From Zygaena filipendulae (Eukaryota > Arthropoda > Insecta > Lepidoptera > Zygaenidae), in NCBI GenBank assembly GCA_907165275.2, contig OU015649.1, forward strand, positions 10,260,001 to 10,324,000: a stretch of DNA of 64,000 nucleotides, written 5' to 3'. Under the pieces are notes generated by a model. The model was not told where the DNA came from, searched no databases, and saw nothing but the letters and a program-made list of their open reading frames with translations. Position 1 is the first letter of the stretch. Each line of letters opens with the position of its first letter. The translations under genes and the position numbers were made by a program. Shown one piece after another: positions 45,886-57,190 of this stretch.

Positions 45886-46076
45886 CAGCTGTTCCCCGCA
45901 GCTTCGCCTGCGGTAATTTCGGAGTTCCCGCAGGAATTCCGGAATAAAAAGTACCCTTTCTGCACCCCTAACAACGTGTATCCAAAAATACGTGAGGATC
46001 GATTGAGCAGTTAAAGCGTGAAAGTGTAACAAACAAGCAAACAAGCTCACTTTCACATTTATAATATTAATAAGGA
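45886..46076 (-). repeat. Helitron-like repeat
   Basis: CAGCTGTTCCCCGCAGC...AATATTAATAAGGA/T; AAC-rich microsatellite in the middle. Confidence 0.8.
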
Positions 46077-46435
46077 TTTCCATTTAAAACTCGAAACGTG
46101 GCCGTTGTGTTTGGAGTTAGTTTATAAAGTGTTTGAGTAGTATTTCTGCAACTGTATAAATTGCATTAATAATTGCTTTAATAATGAGTGTAGTCATTGC
46201 GCAGTGGCATACTTATGACGTCACGAACAGCTAGCTAGAGCACATGGCCTCTGATCTACGCTTAAATGTTTCATGTGTGCCGCCGTCTTGTCGTTAAAAC
46301 GACGATTACAGTTTTTTTATCAATTGCAGCTGCTAAATAATCATGAAAGATAACACAAACATTGTAAATAAAAATTCGTATTTATAAGTTGATTTGTAAA
46401 AAAAATATGTCATGTTTTTAGCCTTTAAAATGCTT

Positions 46436-46550
46436 GCCGTCGAAATAATCCAAACTTATAAATTTAGAATTTATAAACTTATAAATTTAGAATATTTATA
46501 TTTTTAAACTTATAAATTTAGAATTTATAAGTTTAAAAATTTCGTCGGAA
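46436..46550. repeat. AT-rich palindromic cluster
   Basis: AAACTTATAAATT recurs three times directly and once inverted, forming a perfect AAACTTATAAATT-TAG-AATTTATAAGTTT hairpin (about 46506-46534); outer CCGTCGAAAT / ATTTCGTCGG arms suggest a decayed palindromic MITE. Confidence 0.6.
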
Positions 46551-46559
46551 TAATACAAA

Positions 46560-46748
46560 ATTATAAATGCGAAAGTGAGTTTGTCTGTTTGTTTGTTACG
46601 ATTTCACGGCTTAACGGCTCAACCGATCCTCACGAAATTTTTCATACATGTTGTCAGGGGTGCCAAGAAGGACATAGGGTACTTTTTGCCCCGGAATTCC
46701 CACGGGAACTCTGAAATTACCGCAAGCGAAACCGCGGGGAACAGCTAG
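46560..46748 (+). repeat. Helitron-like repeat
   Basis: TTATAAATGCGAAAGTGAGT...CCGCAAGCGAAACCGCGG-GGAACAGCTAG/T. Confidence 0.85.
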
Positions 46749-46923
46749 TTTATAATAACATCATTTTTAATTTCGTTATTTACAATCTAATCCATGACCT
46801 AAATTACGTAATTTTCCTGAATACCTAGTATGTACTGTTAAGTGTATCAAATGCATAACTTATTTTGTAAATTATGTTAGCCATAGTACAGCTGTCATAC
46901 AGCAAGCAATAAATAAATCAATA

Positions 46924-47121
46924 TCCTACTAATTTATAAATGTGAAGGTGTGGATGTTTGGATCTTTGTTACTCAATCACGCAAAAACGGCTGAACGGAT
47001 TAGGATGAAATTCGGCATGCACGTCGTCAGGGGTACAGAGAAGGACATAGGGTACTTTTTATCCCGGAATTCCCGTGGGAACTCCGAAATTACCGCGGGT
47101 GAAACCACGGGGCACAGCTAG
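46924..47121 (+). repeat. Helitron-like repeat, complete reference
   Basis: A/TCCTACTAATTTATAAATG...ACCGCGGGTGAAACCACGGG-GCACAGCTAG/T, 198 bp, the clearest example of the TC...CTAG structure with 3' hairpin. Confidence 0.9.
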
Positions 47122-47914
47122 TATGTTTATATTTTTATACATACATCATAGGCTGTATTGATTGAGAACGCTTCTTTTCTTAATTTTCTAGCAAACAAAT
47201 TGGTTTGAAAAGTACCTATTTGTAATTGCGCTGAACTGCGATGTTATCACGATAAATGATAAAAGCAGTAATTTCACCAGTGTTATAGCAAATAATAATA
47301 TCCATTTTCCTAAAAGTATAAACGCCCTATTCGTTAGAACTTTTTGAATTACGTTAACGCAGAGGGAGGCAATTTTATTGTTGCTGCAATGTGAGAACTT
47401 TTAACACTTACATATTATTATTATAATCCGAAGCATGAAAACATGCCGATAAAACTTTTGGTCATAACTCGCAGTACTCGTAATATGGTTACATTTTATC
47501 AAGCATTTTATAGTGCAAGGGCTGACGTGTGGCTCGAGGTAAGTCGAGGTGAGCACGTGTTGCGTCGTCAAGGGCCGGTCAATGAACTTTTTATGGCATC
47601 GTTAATCACTTTTGCAAGAAACAAGTCACGCAATTCATAATTTCATACAACATAACAGCTAATCCTAAAGGACTTCATTCATAGAAAATGATTTCAATAA
47701 ATAATAATGTTTTTAATAAAACCAAAAAATTATTATAGCAAAATTTTGCTGTTTGCAATTTTTCACAACCTGCAGATATAATATAAATAAACATAATGCT
47801 ACTCAAGATCAGTAATATTATATTTGATTGTAATCGAAAAACCTCAAAAGTTGTTTCTTTTATTACTACGAAAAGCAGCCTCTGGGCCACCATCTGGGCC
47901 ACCAACCACCATCT
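47122..47914. other. Non-coding spacer
   Basis: AT-rich; a short direct repeat CCACCATCTGGGCC occurs at its right end beside the MITE. No gene seen. Confidence 0.4.
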
Positions 47915-48103
47915 GGGCCCTTATTCACTATGACCAAAAACATTCCTTGCCCATAACGCGCGTCCTAAAAACGCATTTTCAAACGTTCTAGATGCCCAAA
48001 TATTTGAAATTATTGAGTGAAACTTTATTGATTACGAGGGAAGATAGTTTTTGCGGCGTCTTATCTTAACGCGGCGTGTTATGGTCATAGTGAATAAGGG
48101 CCC
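47915..48103 (-). mobile_element. MITE with GGGCCCTTATTC termini, copy B
   Basis: 189 bp, inverted relative to copy A: ACATTCCTTGCCCATAACGC is at its left and TTAACGCGGCGTGTTATGG at its right. A shorter interior than copy A. Confidence 0.8.
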
Positions 48104-50430
48104 TGTTTACTGTATGTAGGTACCGTAAGTACTGACACAAACAAAAACTGATTTTAGTCACAGAAGAGACGGCGACAACTATGGCAATAGTGTAGTCACC
48201 GCGCCGCCAGACTTGCATCTGAGAAACGTGACACGTTCCCTTTTGCTTTAAACGAAAATCCGTCTCCTGGAGCGAAAGAGGATTCTAAAGAAAGTCGAAT
48301 GTCTGCTTAGCGAATAAATTTAAAACAACATTAAAACCTGTACCTTACTACTTACTCGTTTTTAAGCACCTAAATTTTATGATGCATAAACGAGAAAATA
48401 ATGATGATTGATTCTTCAAAACAAAAAGTAAAAATCCACTAGTTAGAAATAAATATAAAATCTTAAACATTTTTGGAATTTGTACTTAGTCTTTTTTTGG
48501 ACGCTCATCACGCCGGAACTACTTATCGAATTTGAATGAAAGGCATGTTTGGTACAATATCCTGAGTCGACATAAGGTACCTATATGTTTTTATTCCGGT
48601 TCGGAAGAAGTCCGCAATTCACGCAACCGACGCGAGGTCACCATACCTAGTATTATTATAATAAATACGTGCTTGACAGGCGTGTTTAATACGAGCATGA
48701 AGAAGGTTGCCATTCGTGATAACCGTATTACCATTTATTACACGGTTAAAAACAACAAATGTTGTAACATTAAAATTAAGTGTATTGTGGAATTTTTAAA
48801 TGGCGCATCTATTGACCTAACCTAATTATATGGGCTCTTATTTCATAATATGTAGGTAATTGAAATATAGAGTAATACATTTTGATTAGGAAATACATAA
48901 GGTTATCGAAGGGTTTTTGTTTTATCAGGACAGGGCGACGTCGTTATGTTTTATTTAGGACATCTATTTAGGCATAATATCTATTTCACAGAATCAACGG
49001 TTGCTGATTTTATTTAAAAGCATTGTGTAAGGTACTAAATACATATTTTATAAGGTAAATCAAGTGACTAGAGGAGATAAAAAGAAACGACAGGTATCTT
49101 GTCACATTGCCGCCGCTCTGTACCCCAAATGGGCGATTCCACAATGGGCGACCGCGGCACGGCACTGTATCTGTATAATATTCTTCTCCGTGCGCCTGTC
49201 ACAAAACGGAAAAGAACACGCCAACGGAACCATATATGACAATACCGTCGACGATCACTACCGCCTAGCCTTGTTGTAACTGTCTAATGTGGAATCGCTC
49301 AATATACCTACGCCTTTCGCAGCAATATAATATGGGGGCGAACTGCGATGTATGTGCGGCAGTGGAGGAACGAATAGCACATTTTACGGCTGAATTTTTT
49401 TTTCGGGTAATATTTTTTCATTGTTTTGATAATACTCGTATCTTACGCCTATAATAACTTGAGCAAAGAAAATGACAATGGCATGAAAAGAACACACATA
49501 TTTATAAAAAGTAAAATAAACACACTTATTCAAGCGTTTAAAGAAAAACAACCGAGAGTAATTTACAAGTTTTTAACACAGACAATTAGGTGATGTAGTA
49601 ATAAAGAAAGGTTACTTTCTTAGAAGCGTGTCGTTGAAAATAAGAAAACTTGTCGCGATGTTCGTCGCTATCTCAACGCAACTAACTCGGTAATGACAAA
49701 GTTTGAAGTAGGCCTTTAAATTTGGCTTCTGGACTGAACATTAACGACCCAAGCCACCGTCTTAAGGGCTGCTTTTGCTATGCTCGTAAGGGAAAGTACC
49801 CACTTGCACGGGGAAGGAAAGTAATGCATTTTTTTATCACCGTGCGGACAATTTGAGTTTGAACACTGCTCGGCGAGGGGCTGCCTTTTACGATTATTGT
49901 GATCTTGACGGCGTATGTGATCTGAAAAACTATCAGCAAAAGATATCTCCAGGAAATATTGTCTGGGTATACATACATATGGTAGAGCTGCCAACCGTCC
50001 TGTTTTCCCAGGACATGTCCTGATTTTCGAGGTGTGATCCTGACTTTTTAAGTTAATGGGTTTTTAAAGGGTCCTGGTTTTAAATTCACGTGCCATTACT
50101 GCCGCCAATCGTACATTTTATCGGTGGGCCCGGTATAATTTAACTGAAGATACTTTCATAAACAATTTGACCTGCTATTATTTGAGTTTCATTTACTCTG
50201 TTTCCATTGAAAGAAAGAAAGAAAGAAAATTGGGTAAATATGTTTACTATAAATTAACTACTGTTCTAATACTTCTTCTGCGTTCTGTTTTTAAGCCGTA
50301 GTGTCCTCTGGTATTTCCACCTCGTAATCCTAGTTTTCCATATTTGGGGGTGGCAACCTTTACATATAGAAGTAAGTAGTAACTATATATGACTATACAT
50401 TCCCAGTACATATACGAGAATTTATTATAA
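48104..50430. other. Non-coding spacer
   Basis: 2.3 kb without a convincing gene; a GAAA microsatellite lies at about 50209-50227. Open frames at 48532-48825 and 49716-49994 show no domain or splice context. Confidence 0.4.
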
Positions 50431-50900
50431 TATGTTCATAAAAATATAGGAAACTTTAAGAAAAATAGTGATCTGCATAATCTTAACTTAAGAAATTCGC
50501 CGTGCCTAGGTACTAGTACTAGGCTCCATAAAATCTCTAACTCTTTTAAAGGGCAATGTATACACTTTTATAACAAGCTTCCAAACGATATAGTTAACTT
50601 GTCAATTAATAAATTTAAGACCTTTATCAAACACAAATTATGCGATAAAGCATATTATATATCTATTATATCTCTTTATTTATTTATTTTTTTTATCCTA
50701 TTTTTTTATGTAAGTAGTCGGTACTTAACTACCTGATTGTACCAATCATAAAAAAGACAACCCTGCTGAGTTTCTTGTCAGTTCGTCTCAGTAGAGCGCG
50801 CGTTCCGAACTGACGGTAATTTCAATTTAATTTTAAGAACTTTGACGATTATAAGTGATTGTACCGATCCTAAATAATAAAGATATTTTGAATTTTGAAT
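50431..50900 (+). pseudogene. LINE ORF2 C-terminus and 3' tail
   Basis: A frame open 50431-50736 contains GQCIHFYNKLPNDIVNLSIN followed by KFKTFIKHKLCDKAYY, matching the C-terminal end of a common lepidopteran non-LTR element (family pattern from memory). It is 5'-truncated. The 3' region ends ACCGATCCTAAATAATAAAG then short TTTGAAT repeats, a LINE tail. Non-functional remnant. Confidence 0.75.
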
Positions 50901-51125
50901 TTATTTTTCTTTTAAATTTTCTTATTAGTTATTATGAATTTTGTTAGCATAGTTTGAATTCCTTGTGTTCTGGTTGTCACGTGTAAATTTTTATAAATAT
51001 CCATCATATTCAAAGTTATCCACAATTTGATTATAAGACTGGCAACGTTCGACTTGAAACGTCAGAACCGTGTATATTTTTTCTAGCCACTATAGTATAT
51101 ACTGTTACTCTCCATTTTATACGTT

Positions 51126-51332
51126 ACTACCTGTTCCCCACGGTTTCGCCTACGTTTATATCGGGGTTCGGAGTTAAAAAGTATCCTATGTCCTATTTTG
51201 TACCCTGACAACGTGTATGCAAAATTTCATGATGATCCGTTGAGAAGTTAAGGCGTGAGTGCGTGAAACAAACGAACACATCAACTCACAATGTTGTCTC
51301 ACATTCGCATTTTTTATAATGTTAGTAAGGAA
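51126..51332 (-). repeat. Helitron-like repeat
   Basis: TACCTGTTCCCCACGG...TTTATAATGTTAGTAAGGA. Decayed CTAG end (CTAC). Confidence 0.75.
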
Positions 51333-51649
51333 TATCGTTAAATTCCAGAGTTGGAAATGCGGCTGCAAGCTGCACCGGAAAACTGTCGGCCACATAGAGC
51401 GTGAAATAATGCACCACATGTTGAATAACATGTGTAATTAATGGCATCGAGCGAAAGCGCAAGTGTTCTCATGCGATTATACTTGAAGTAAAAACTTTAT
51501 TAGGTAAATTACGGTAATAATATCTGCATAAACTACCTTGTGTAGGCTTCATTCGCATGACCTAACATTAGGCGTCACACGTTACTGCTGCTTTATTTAA
51601 AACGTCAGTTACCATTAATACTTCGGTAAAATATCGAATAACTTTTCAA

Positions 51650-51990
51650 TCCTAGCTAATATTATAAATTGTGATGTGAGTTTGTTTGTTTAGCTTTCAC
51701 GAATTACCGATCATCCTGAAATATATACATATCTATAAAATGCTTTGTCCTGAATGACTGACTGACAGATCAACGCACACTGCACAGCCTAAACCGCTGC
51801 TCGTGCAGGATCACGATCAGGATCAGGTGTACCACTTGCCCGTTTGCCCCCTATGACATAAAAAAACCTGAAACTTGGAGGGTGTGTTTATTGTATGACG
51901 TAGGTTCCGATAAGAAAGGATTGTCCGAAATTCTACTTCTAATTTCCCGCGGAACTGTTCCATACCAACCTTTCTAAGTAAAAAAAACTT
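51650..51990 (+). repeat. Composite repeat with nested retroposon tail
   Basis: Helitron-like start, then the inverse of the 5398-5635 family (GAATGACTGACTGACAGATC...CCTGAAACTTGG). At 51820-51866 an ATCAGGTGTACCACTTGCCC...GACATAAAAAAA tail is inserted between CCGCTG and CCTGAAACTTGG, which are almost contiguous in the 5.4-kb copy. Confidence 0.7.
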
Positions 51991-54770
51991 CACATCAACA
52001 TTAAATTAACGCATAGACACGTGAATCGATGATTTCTTTGGTAACGGTATCTGTTTAATTAGAACAAGATTATTATTGTTACGAAAAAAAGAATTCAACG
52101 AGATGAAGCAAAATGAGTTCACTGCACGAATTACTTATCTCAGATATTTCACAATAAAATGACACAATAGATAGGTAGGTATGATCACTGTTTCCTATGC
52201 ACCCGACGGTACATTGACCAATAGCTATAACCTATCTGAAAACATAAAAACGTCCCCGAAGTTGCCAACCAAGTGTACAAACGCGCCGTTATTGTAATAA
52301 CCCTCGCTCGGCCATGTTTAGAACATCGTGCATCGCCGCGCGCCGTCACCGTCCGAAGCTACACGATAAATTTACACATATGTCAACGTTTCCTGAGAAT
52401 ATTTTTATAAATCGACACTCAAATCTCCACAATACTTGGAAGGAAACGATTCTACATTTACTCAAAGAGTAAAGCAATCAAAGGACTTTATAGTTTATCA
52501 TATTGAAAGATTGATTTATCGGTGCGTTACAGCATAAATAGGACAATCGTGAAGTAGAAAGTGCGCCGGAGTAATCGTGACTAAGTCACTAGTTAATAGG
52601 GACGTGATTTGACGGCTATAAATAAAAACACCCATTGTAACTATTGTCGAATCAAAATCATTGAAGTTACAAAACAGCGCCGATGTAAGCGAGTCTAATA
52701 TTATGTAGTAGTAGAATATGATTCGGATTCTCGTATTACATCGTCGAAGTTAGTTGGCTACATATCAATGCGAGGTCACGGATCAGTGCGACGTGAGTGA
52801 GTCGTCCAGTCCAAGATAGCATTTCTATAGAAAGCGTCCAACGATACCAGACACCGCATTGGCCGATACTAAAGCTGTAAATCTCATTGCCATCAAGAAC
52901 GAACGCTTTCTAACACTCTTTGTGAGTAAACAGTAAAAGACAGACACAAAACGTTAGTCTGCTTTGTAATTACCTATATTACAACTTTAATAGTTTAACA
53001 GCCATGTTTAATGGTTTCGTCGCAAATCTTTAGAAATATAACTGACAGTGGTTTATATAAAATTGTAAATATTTATACTGGTTAAATATGTTTCATACCT
53101 TTAGTCTGTTGTATAGAGAAACAAATACAAGCGAGATTTAACGAAAACATCCGAAATGGCCAGTAAAAGCAACAAATAATGAAACGGGCTTTTCTTCCAA
53201 CTGATAATAATTAGGAATGTTTTTTTTGTATATAGACGCTTCCAAAGACAGCGGATAATGATGAATTGTCTGTCGAAAAAGGCTAACAGGAAATTAGGAG
53301 CTGCCACGGTCTGACTTGAATGATTACGTAGACAAAAGTAAACAATAAAGTAAACAGCATTTAGCGATGATTGACAAGACTTTTTATATTGGTCTAAAAA
53401 TTTAACAGTTTGCATTAGAAAAAACCATAGCCCAGCACAATAAGCGACACAAAGTTACCTGTTCTTGGGTATTGATACATTAGCCTCATCACATTTCCTT
53501 CAAACTACCAATAAAGATTGCACTGCGACGCGAACGTTAGAAAAATTAAGAAAAATAAAGAACTTGTCTCAAACGTTCTACTCTATTCTAAACATTCTAT
53601 TCTATTCTGTCTAGAGATTCTTAATCATTGGGGTCTTAGTGCATTACGCCTCTATGGAGAAAGCTTCTTAGCATATCGCATTAGCATTTAGCATTGCGAT
53701 ATAGCAAGAGAAAACTCTCCCAGCTTCTTCGGCATCAGGCCATATTAAGATTTAATTTAATATATTTTCATAATTTTAGTTACATAACATTATGTAATAT
53801 CAATTGAATAAAAGTGTCATTATGAATTAAATTAATAAATAAATAATTGTTATTCCAAATGCATAATAAATAAATGAACAGTGTTATGGTTCAAATATTA
53901 AATAAATTCAAAATAACGTTGTTATTTTATTGCATAACATGAATGTAACGATGCTTAGGTTCCTTACAATAAATACGTATTTAAGAGCGCCCGATTTGAA
54001 AGTAGATTATTTTCTTATTAAAATAAAGAAGTGATTATGAAAACCCCTAGGATACACCTATTTAAAAGAAATATCTATGCGAAGAACGTGAGTGATAGAA
54101 ATTTCAGACTTTTCTTCCCTAATGAATCGAGTCGTTTTCAACTTAGTTTATGATAACCACGTTCAATAATAAAATTAAAAATAAAAATTAAATTAAATAA
54201 AATGTGTTACTACTTATACAACGTGTTAATGAATCAACTGAAAACCTGATACACCCCATTTAAAAAAATAAACAATAATATGATTAAAATATATTTTATG
54301 TCGAAAACATTTATACTTTAAAAGTTATTCAACATTAGTTTGGAGGTGACCTATCTACGAAATTCCAAGCGCTACGCCCGCGCCTACCGGTACGAATTTT
54401 TTTTTCTACGGGCGGCGACGCCGCCAAATATTGTATTATAAATAATTGAGACAGGGGCTAGTAAAAATGAAAAAATATAACCTATATTAAAACATAGTGC
54501 GATTGATTCGCTAATTGATTCTGAGCAAACTACTTTCTAGTTTTCAGTTAATTCATTAACACGTTGTATAAACCGTACAAACTGTGCTTCTCTAGCTCTT
54601 CATCCGCTTCACGTTGCGTAGGGTGAAATACCTAGCAACACTCGTTGCGGTATCTCAAGGTTACTACAGGGGAATCTTAAGTATTTCACTTAACGGAGTT
54701 CATTGCATTTCAAATTGCTTTCCTTTTCATTCAATATTCATGACATTGCGTCGTACATTGTCGCTAATAG
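51991..54770. other. Non-coding spacer
   Basis: 2.8 kb, AT-rich, with a CpG-rich patch at 52285-52375 and AT-only stretches at 53760-53950. No gene, RNA or repeat recognised. Confidence 0.4.
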
Positions 54771-55092
54771 GCTAGTTTCCTAAATTTTCTTTTTTAGTCC
54801 GTTTTGTAGATTATTAAAAAATATTGGACACGTATTTTTTTATTTTTTATGTAACCAAAAAATAACGGAGATATATCAAGTCGAAATTTCACATGACGTC
54901 ACGCCTCGCTACAGTTTGTTCGCACGTTATAGCGAGCTGTGACATCACGAGTCCCCCACCCTAAACTTTAATGCGCTTTATCTATGCATATTTCCATTAT
55001 TTTAAAAAAGCAAAAAATACGTGTCTTTTATTTTTTTATTATCTAACTGACGGACTAAATAGAATTTAGATTTTTTTACCCAGAAAACTAGC
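54771..55092. mobile_element. CRE-containing MITE, copy 2
   Basis: 322 bp, nearly identical to copy 1. Flanks extend the inverted repeat (AATAG left, CTATT right). Interior TGACGTCA and an inverted near-copy TGACATCA. Confidence 0.82.
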
Positions 55093-55139
55093 CTATTGTC
55101 GGTATGAAAGTGTTGAATGCGATGAAGCGATTTGTTTTT

Positions 55140-55340
55140 ACTAACTGAAGCGGACTAGAGCGGTTGCGCCGGCGCAGCGCAGCGCCGGCGACGCGACGGG
55201 GCTGTATACGGTGGCATGGACGGGACGTGACCTCAGCGCCGCGCGCTAACGGGACCCCGTATTATTTAGAACGCGAACGCATTTGCCCACAATGCGTTTA
55301 CGATTTCATTTGCCGTCGCGTCGTCTCGTGAGAAACGCAT
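55140..55340. other. GC-rich island
   Basis: The most GC/CpG-rich segment of the window (GCGCCGGCGCAGCGCAGCGC...). It contains an imperfect palindrome CGCCGGCG/CGCCGGCG. Could be a promoter or first exon of a neighbouring gene; no reading frame supports coding. Confidence 0.4.
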
Positions 55341-56401
55341 GCCCCAGCCTGCAGGCTTAATTTCATTGTCCAAAGTTATGTTCCGAAACACTAGCCTTAT
55401 AGTTTTTGTGCATATTTTTACACTTCTATCTCGTAGAAGCAAGCTGAAGCACTTTTTTAGATTATTCTTAGGAATATGTAACTTCGTTTTGTAGCAGCTG
55501 ATATGTTGTATCGTTCGCTGTTGGAATGGAATATACAAACGTTTATTTTCTCAAATACGGTCAATGGAATGGAATGGTAAATAATGTAGGTACCTACTTA
55601 TTTGTGCCCCAACTATTGCATGCGATGACAATATCATTCAAAATCTATAAAGGTGCTTACAACAGCTGTTCATTGTGTACGCAAAATAGAACAATTTTTA
55701 TTATTGGGATATTTCTTATAAATTAAGATTATACCTACTATGGACACGTACCACATTCACAGTAAGTAATATCTATATTTATTACTCTGAGGTAATATGC
55801 TATTGATTCTCGCAGGTAGGTACCTACTTAGTCAAAAAGGGACGCGGATGATCTCCAGAGAGTACACTTTATTTAACGCGTGATCCTCAACCCCTCATCC
55901 TCCTTGTCATCCCCTAACTAAGAGATATGCCTGTACATAATATTATAATATGAAGTAAGGTAGATAACCGCGCACGATCCACTTGCTGTAAATTATAAGT
56001 GCATTACAAGAGCTACTAGAGGATAATAGAACAGGATACTTATCTGCCGTACGTATCCTCGATGTCAGATAGGTACTTTTTTTTCTCATGAATATTTTCT
56101 GCGTCGCGTAGCCAGTAATAAATTTTCAGTGATAAAATTCATAAAGCAAGCGATTGAATTTGATCTAAATGCTCTGATGTACAATCTGCCTATGCACCAT
56201 TCGTTACCCACTTTCCGTTTCGGTATTAATACAACGTATTTCGTTCAGAATTATTCTTTGGTATATCTCGAGCAGTAAAGCCTGTAATCCTGTCATTTTT
56301 TTGGACGAGATAATGTTAAAATATGTGTAGTTGGGCAAGGACGAATCCCGGGTTAACCAACGTTGTTAGCGAGAGGTCGGCGCGAGCGTGACGTGACCAA
56401 C
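55341..56401. other. Non-coding spacer
   Basis: No gene, repeat end or RNA recognised. Confidence 0.4.
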
Positions 56402-56588
56402 CCGCTTAGCAAAGTTAACAATCTAAAATCGTTAACGCATAGAAAACTAAGGAACAGAATCGTTATGTCACGTGGTCACACAAAACTGGATATTTGATTG
56501 GGCGATTTTACGTGACCCGTGGACATGTCGATTCATTCCCAAATTTTCTATGCGTTAATGAATGTAGATTGTCAACTTAGCTAAGGTG
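56402..56588. mobile_element. Palindromic MITE
   Basis: Left arm GCTTAGCAAAGTTAACAATC...TTAACGCATAGAAAA is repeated inverted at the right (TTTTCTATGCGTTAA...GATTGTCAACTTAGCTAAGG), arms about 75 bp with a short spacer near 56490-56510. Confidence 0.75.
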
Positions 56589-56696
56589 GCAACAACTCCA
56601 TTCGGACAGGAATCACCGGCAATTCGTCAATCATCACGTGTATATCCATCACCGAAGCTTTTAATAAACGCCACCCCTGACCGCGTTGACAGTGTC

Positions 56697-57190
56697 ATAG
56701 GGTACTTTTTATTCCGGAATTTCCTCGAGAACTCCGGAGTTTATGAGTTCGTAAGTTTGCGAGATTGTAGCGGGTAATCTCTGGATCTACTGAACCGATT
56801 TTAAAAATGCTTTCACCTATAAGAAGCTACAGTGATCTTGAGTGACATAGAGTACTTTTATCCCGAAATTCCCGCGGGAACTCCAGAGATAGTGAGTTTG
56901 TGAGGTTGTAGGGGGTAATCTCTGGATCAACTGAACTGATTTTAAAAAATTTCTTTCACATTTAAAAAGCTGCAGTGATCCTAAGTGACAAAGGGTACTT
57001 TTTATCCCGGGTTCCCGTGGGAACTCTGGAGTTTGTGAGGTTATAATCTTTAGAACTACTGAACCAATTTTGAAAATTCTTTCTTTTATAGGAAGCTAAA
57101 CTGATCCTGAGTGACATAGAGTACTTTTTATCCCGGAATCCCTCTGAGTACGCCGAAATTACCGCGGGTGAAACCACGGGGGTCAGCTAG
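56697..57190 (+). repeat. Helitron-like repeat with internally amplified ~150-bp segment
   Basis: Four successive variants of GGGTACTTTTTATCCCGGAA...GTAATCTCTGGATC...AGAAGCTACAGTGATC, ending GGGGTCAGCTAG/T. Same subfamily and amplification as 37720-38405. Confidence 0.8.

Noticed and set aside
49716..49994. 92-codon minus-strand frame with several His/Cys residues
   Set aside because: Overlapping frames in two phases, no zinc-finger spacing, no start context.
53101..53415. 104-codon minus-strand frame with hydrophobic segments
   Set aside because: Phe/Leu/Ile richness follows AT composition; no splice sites or family motif.
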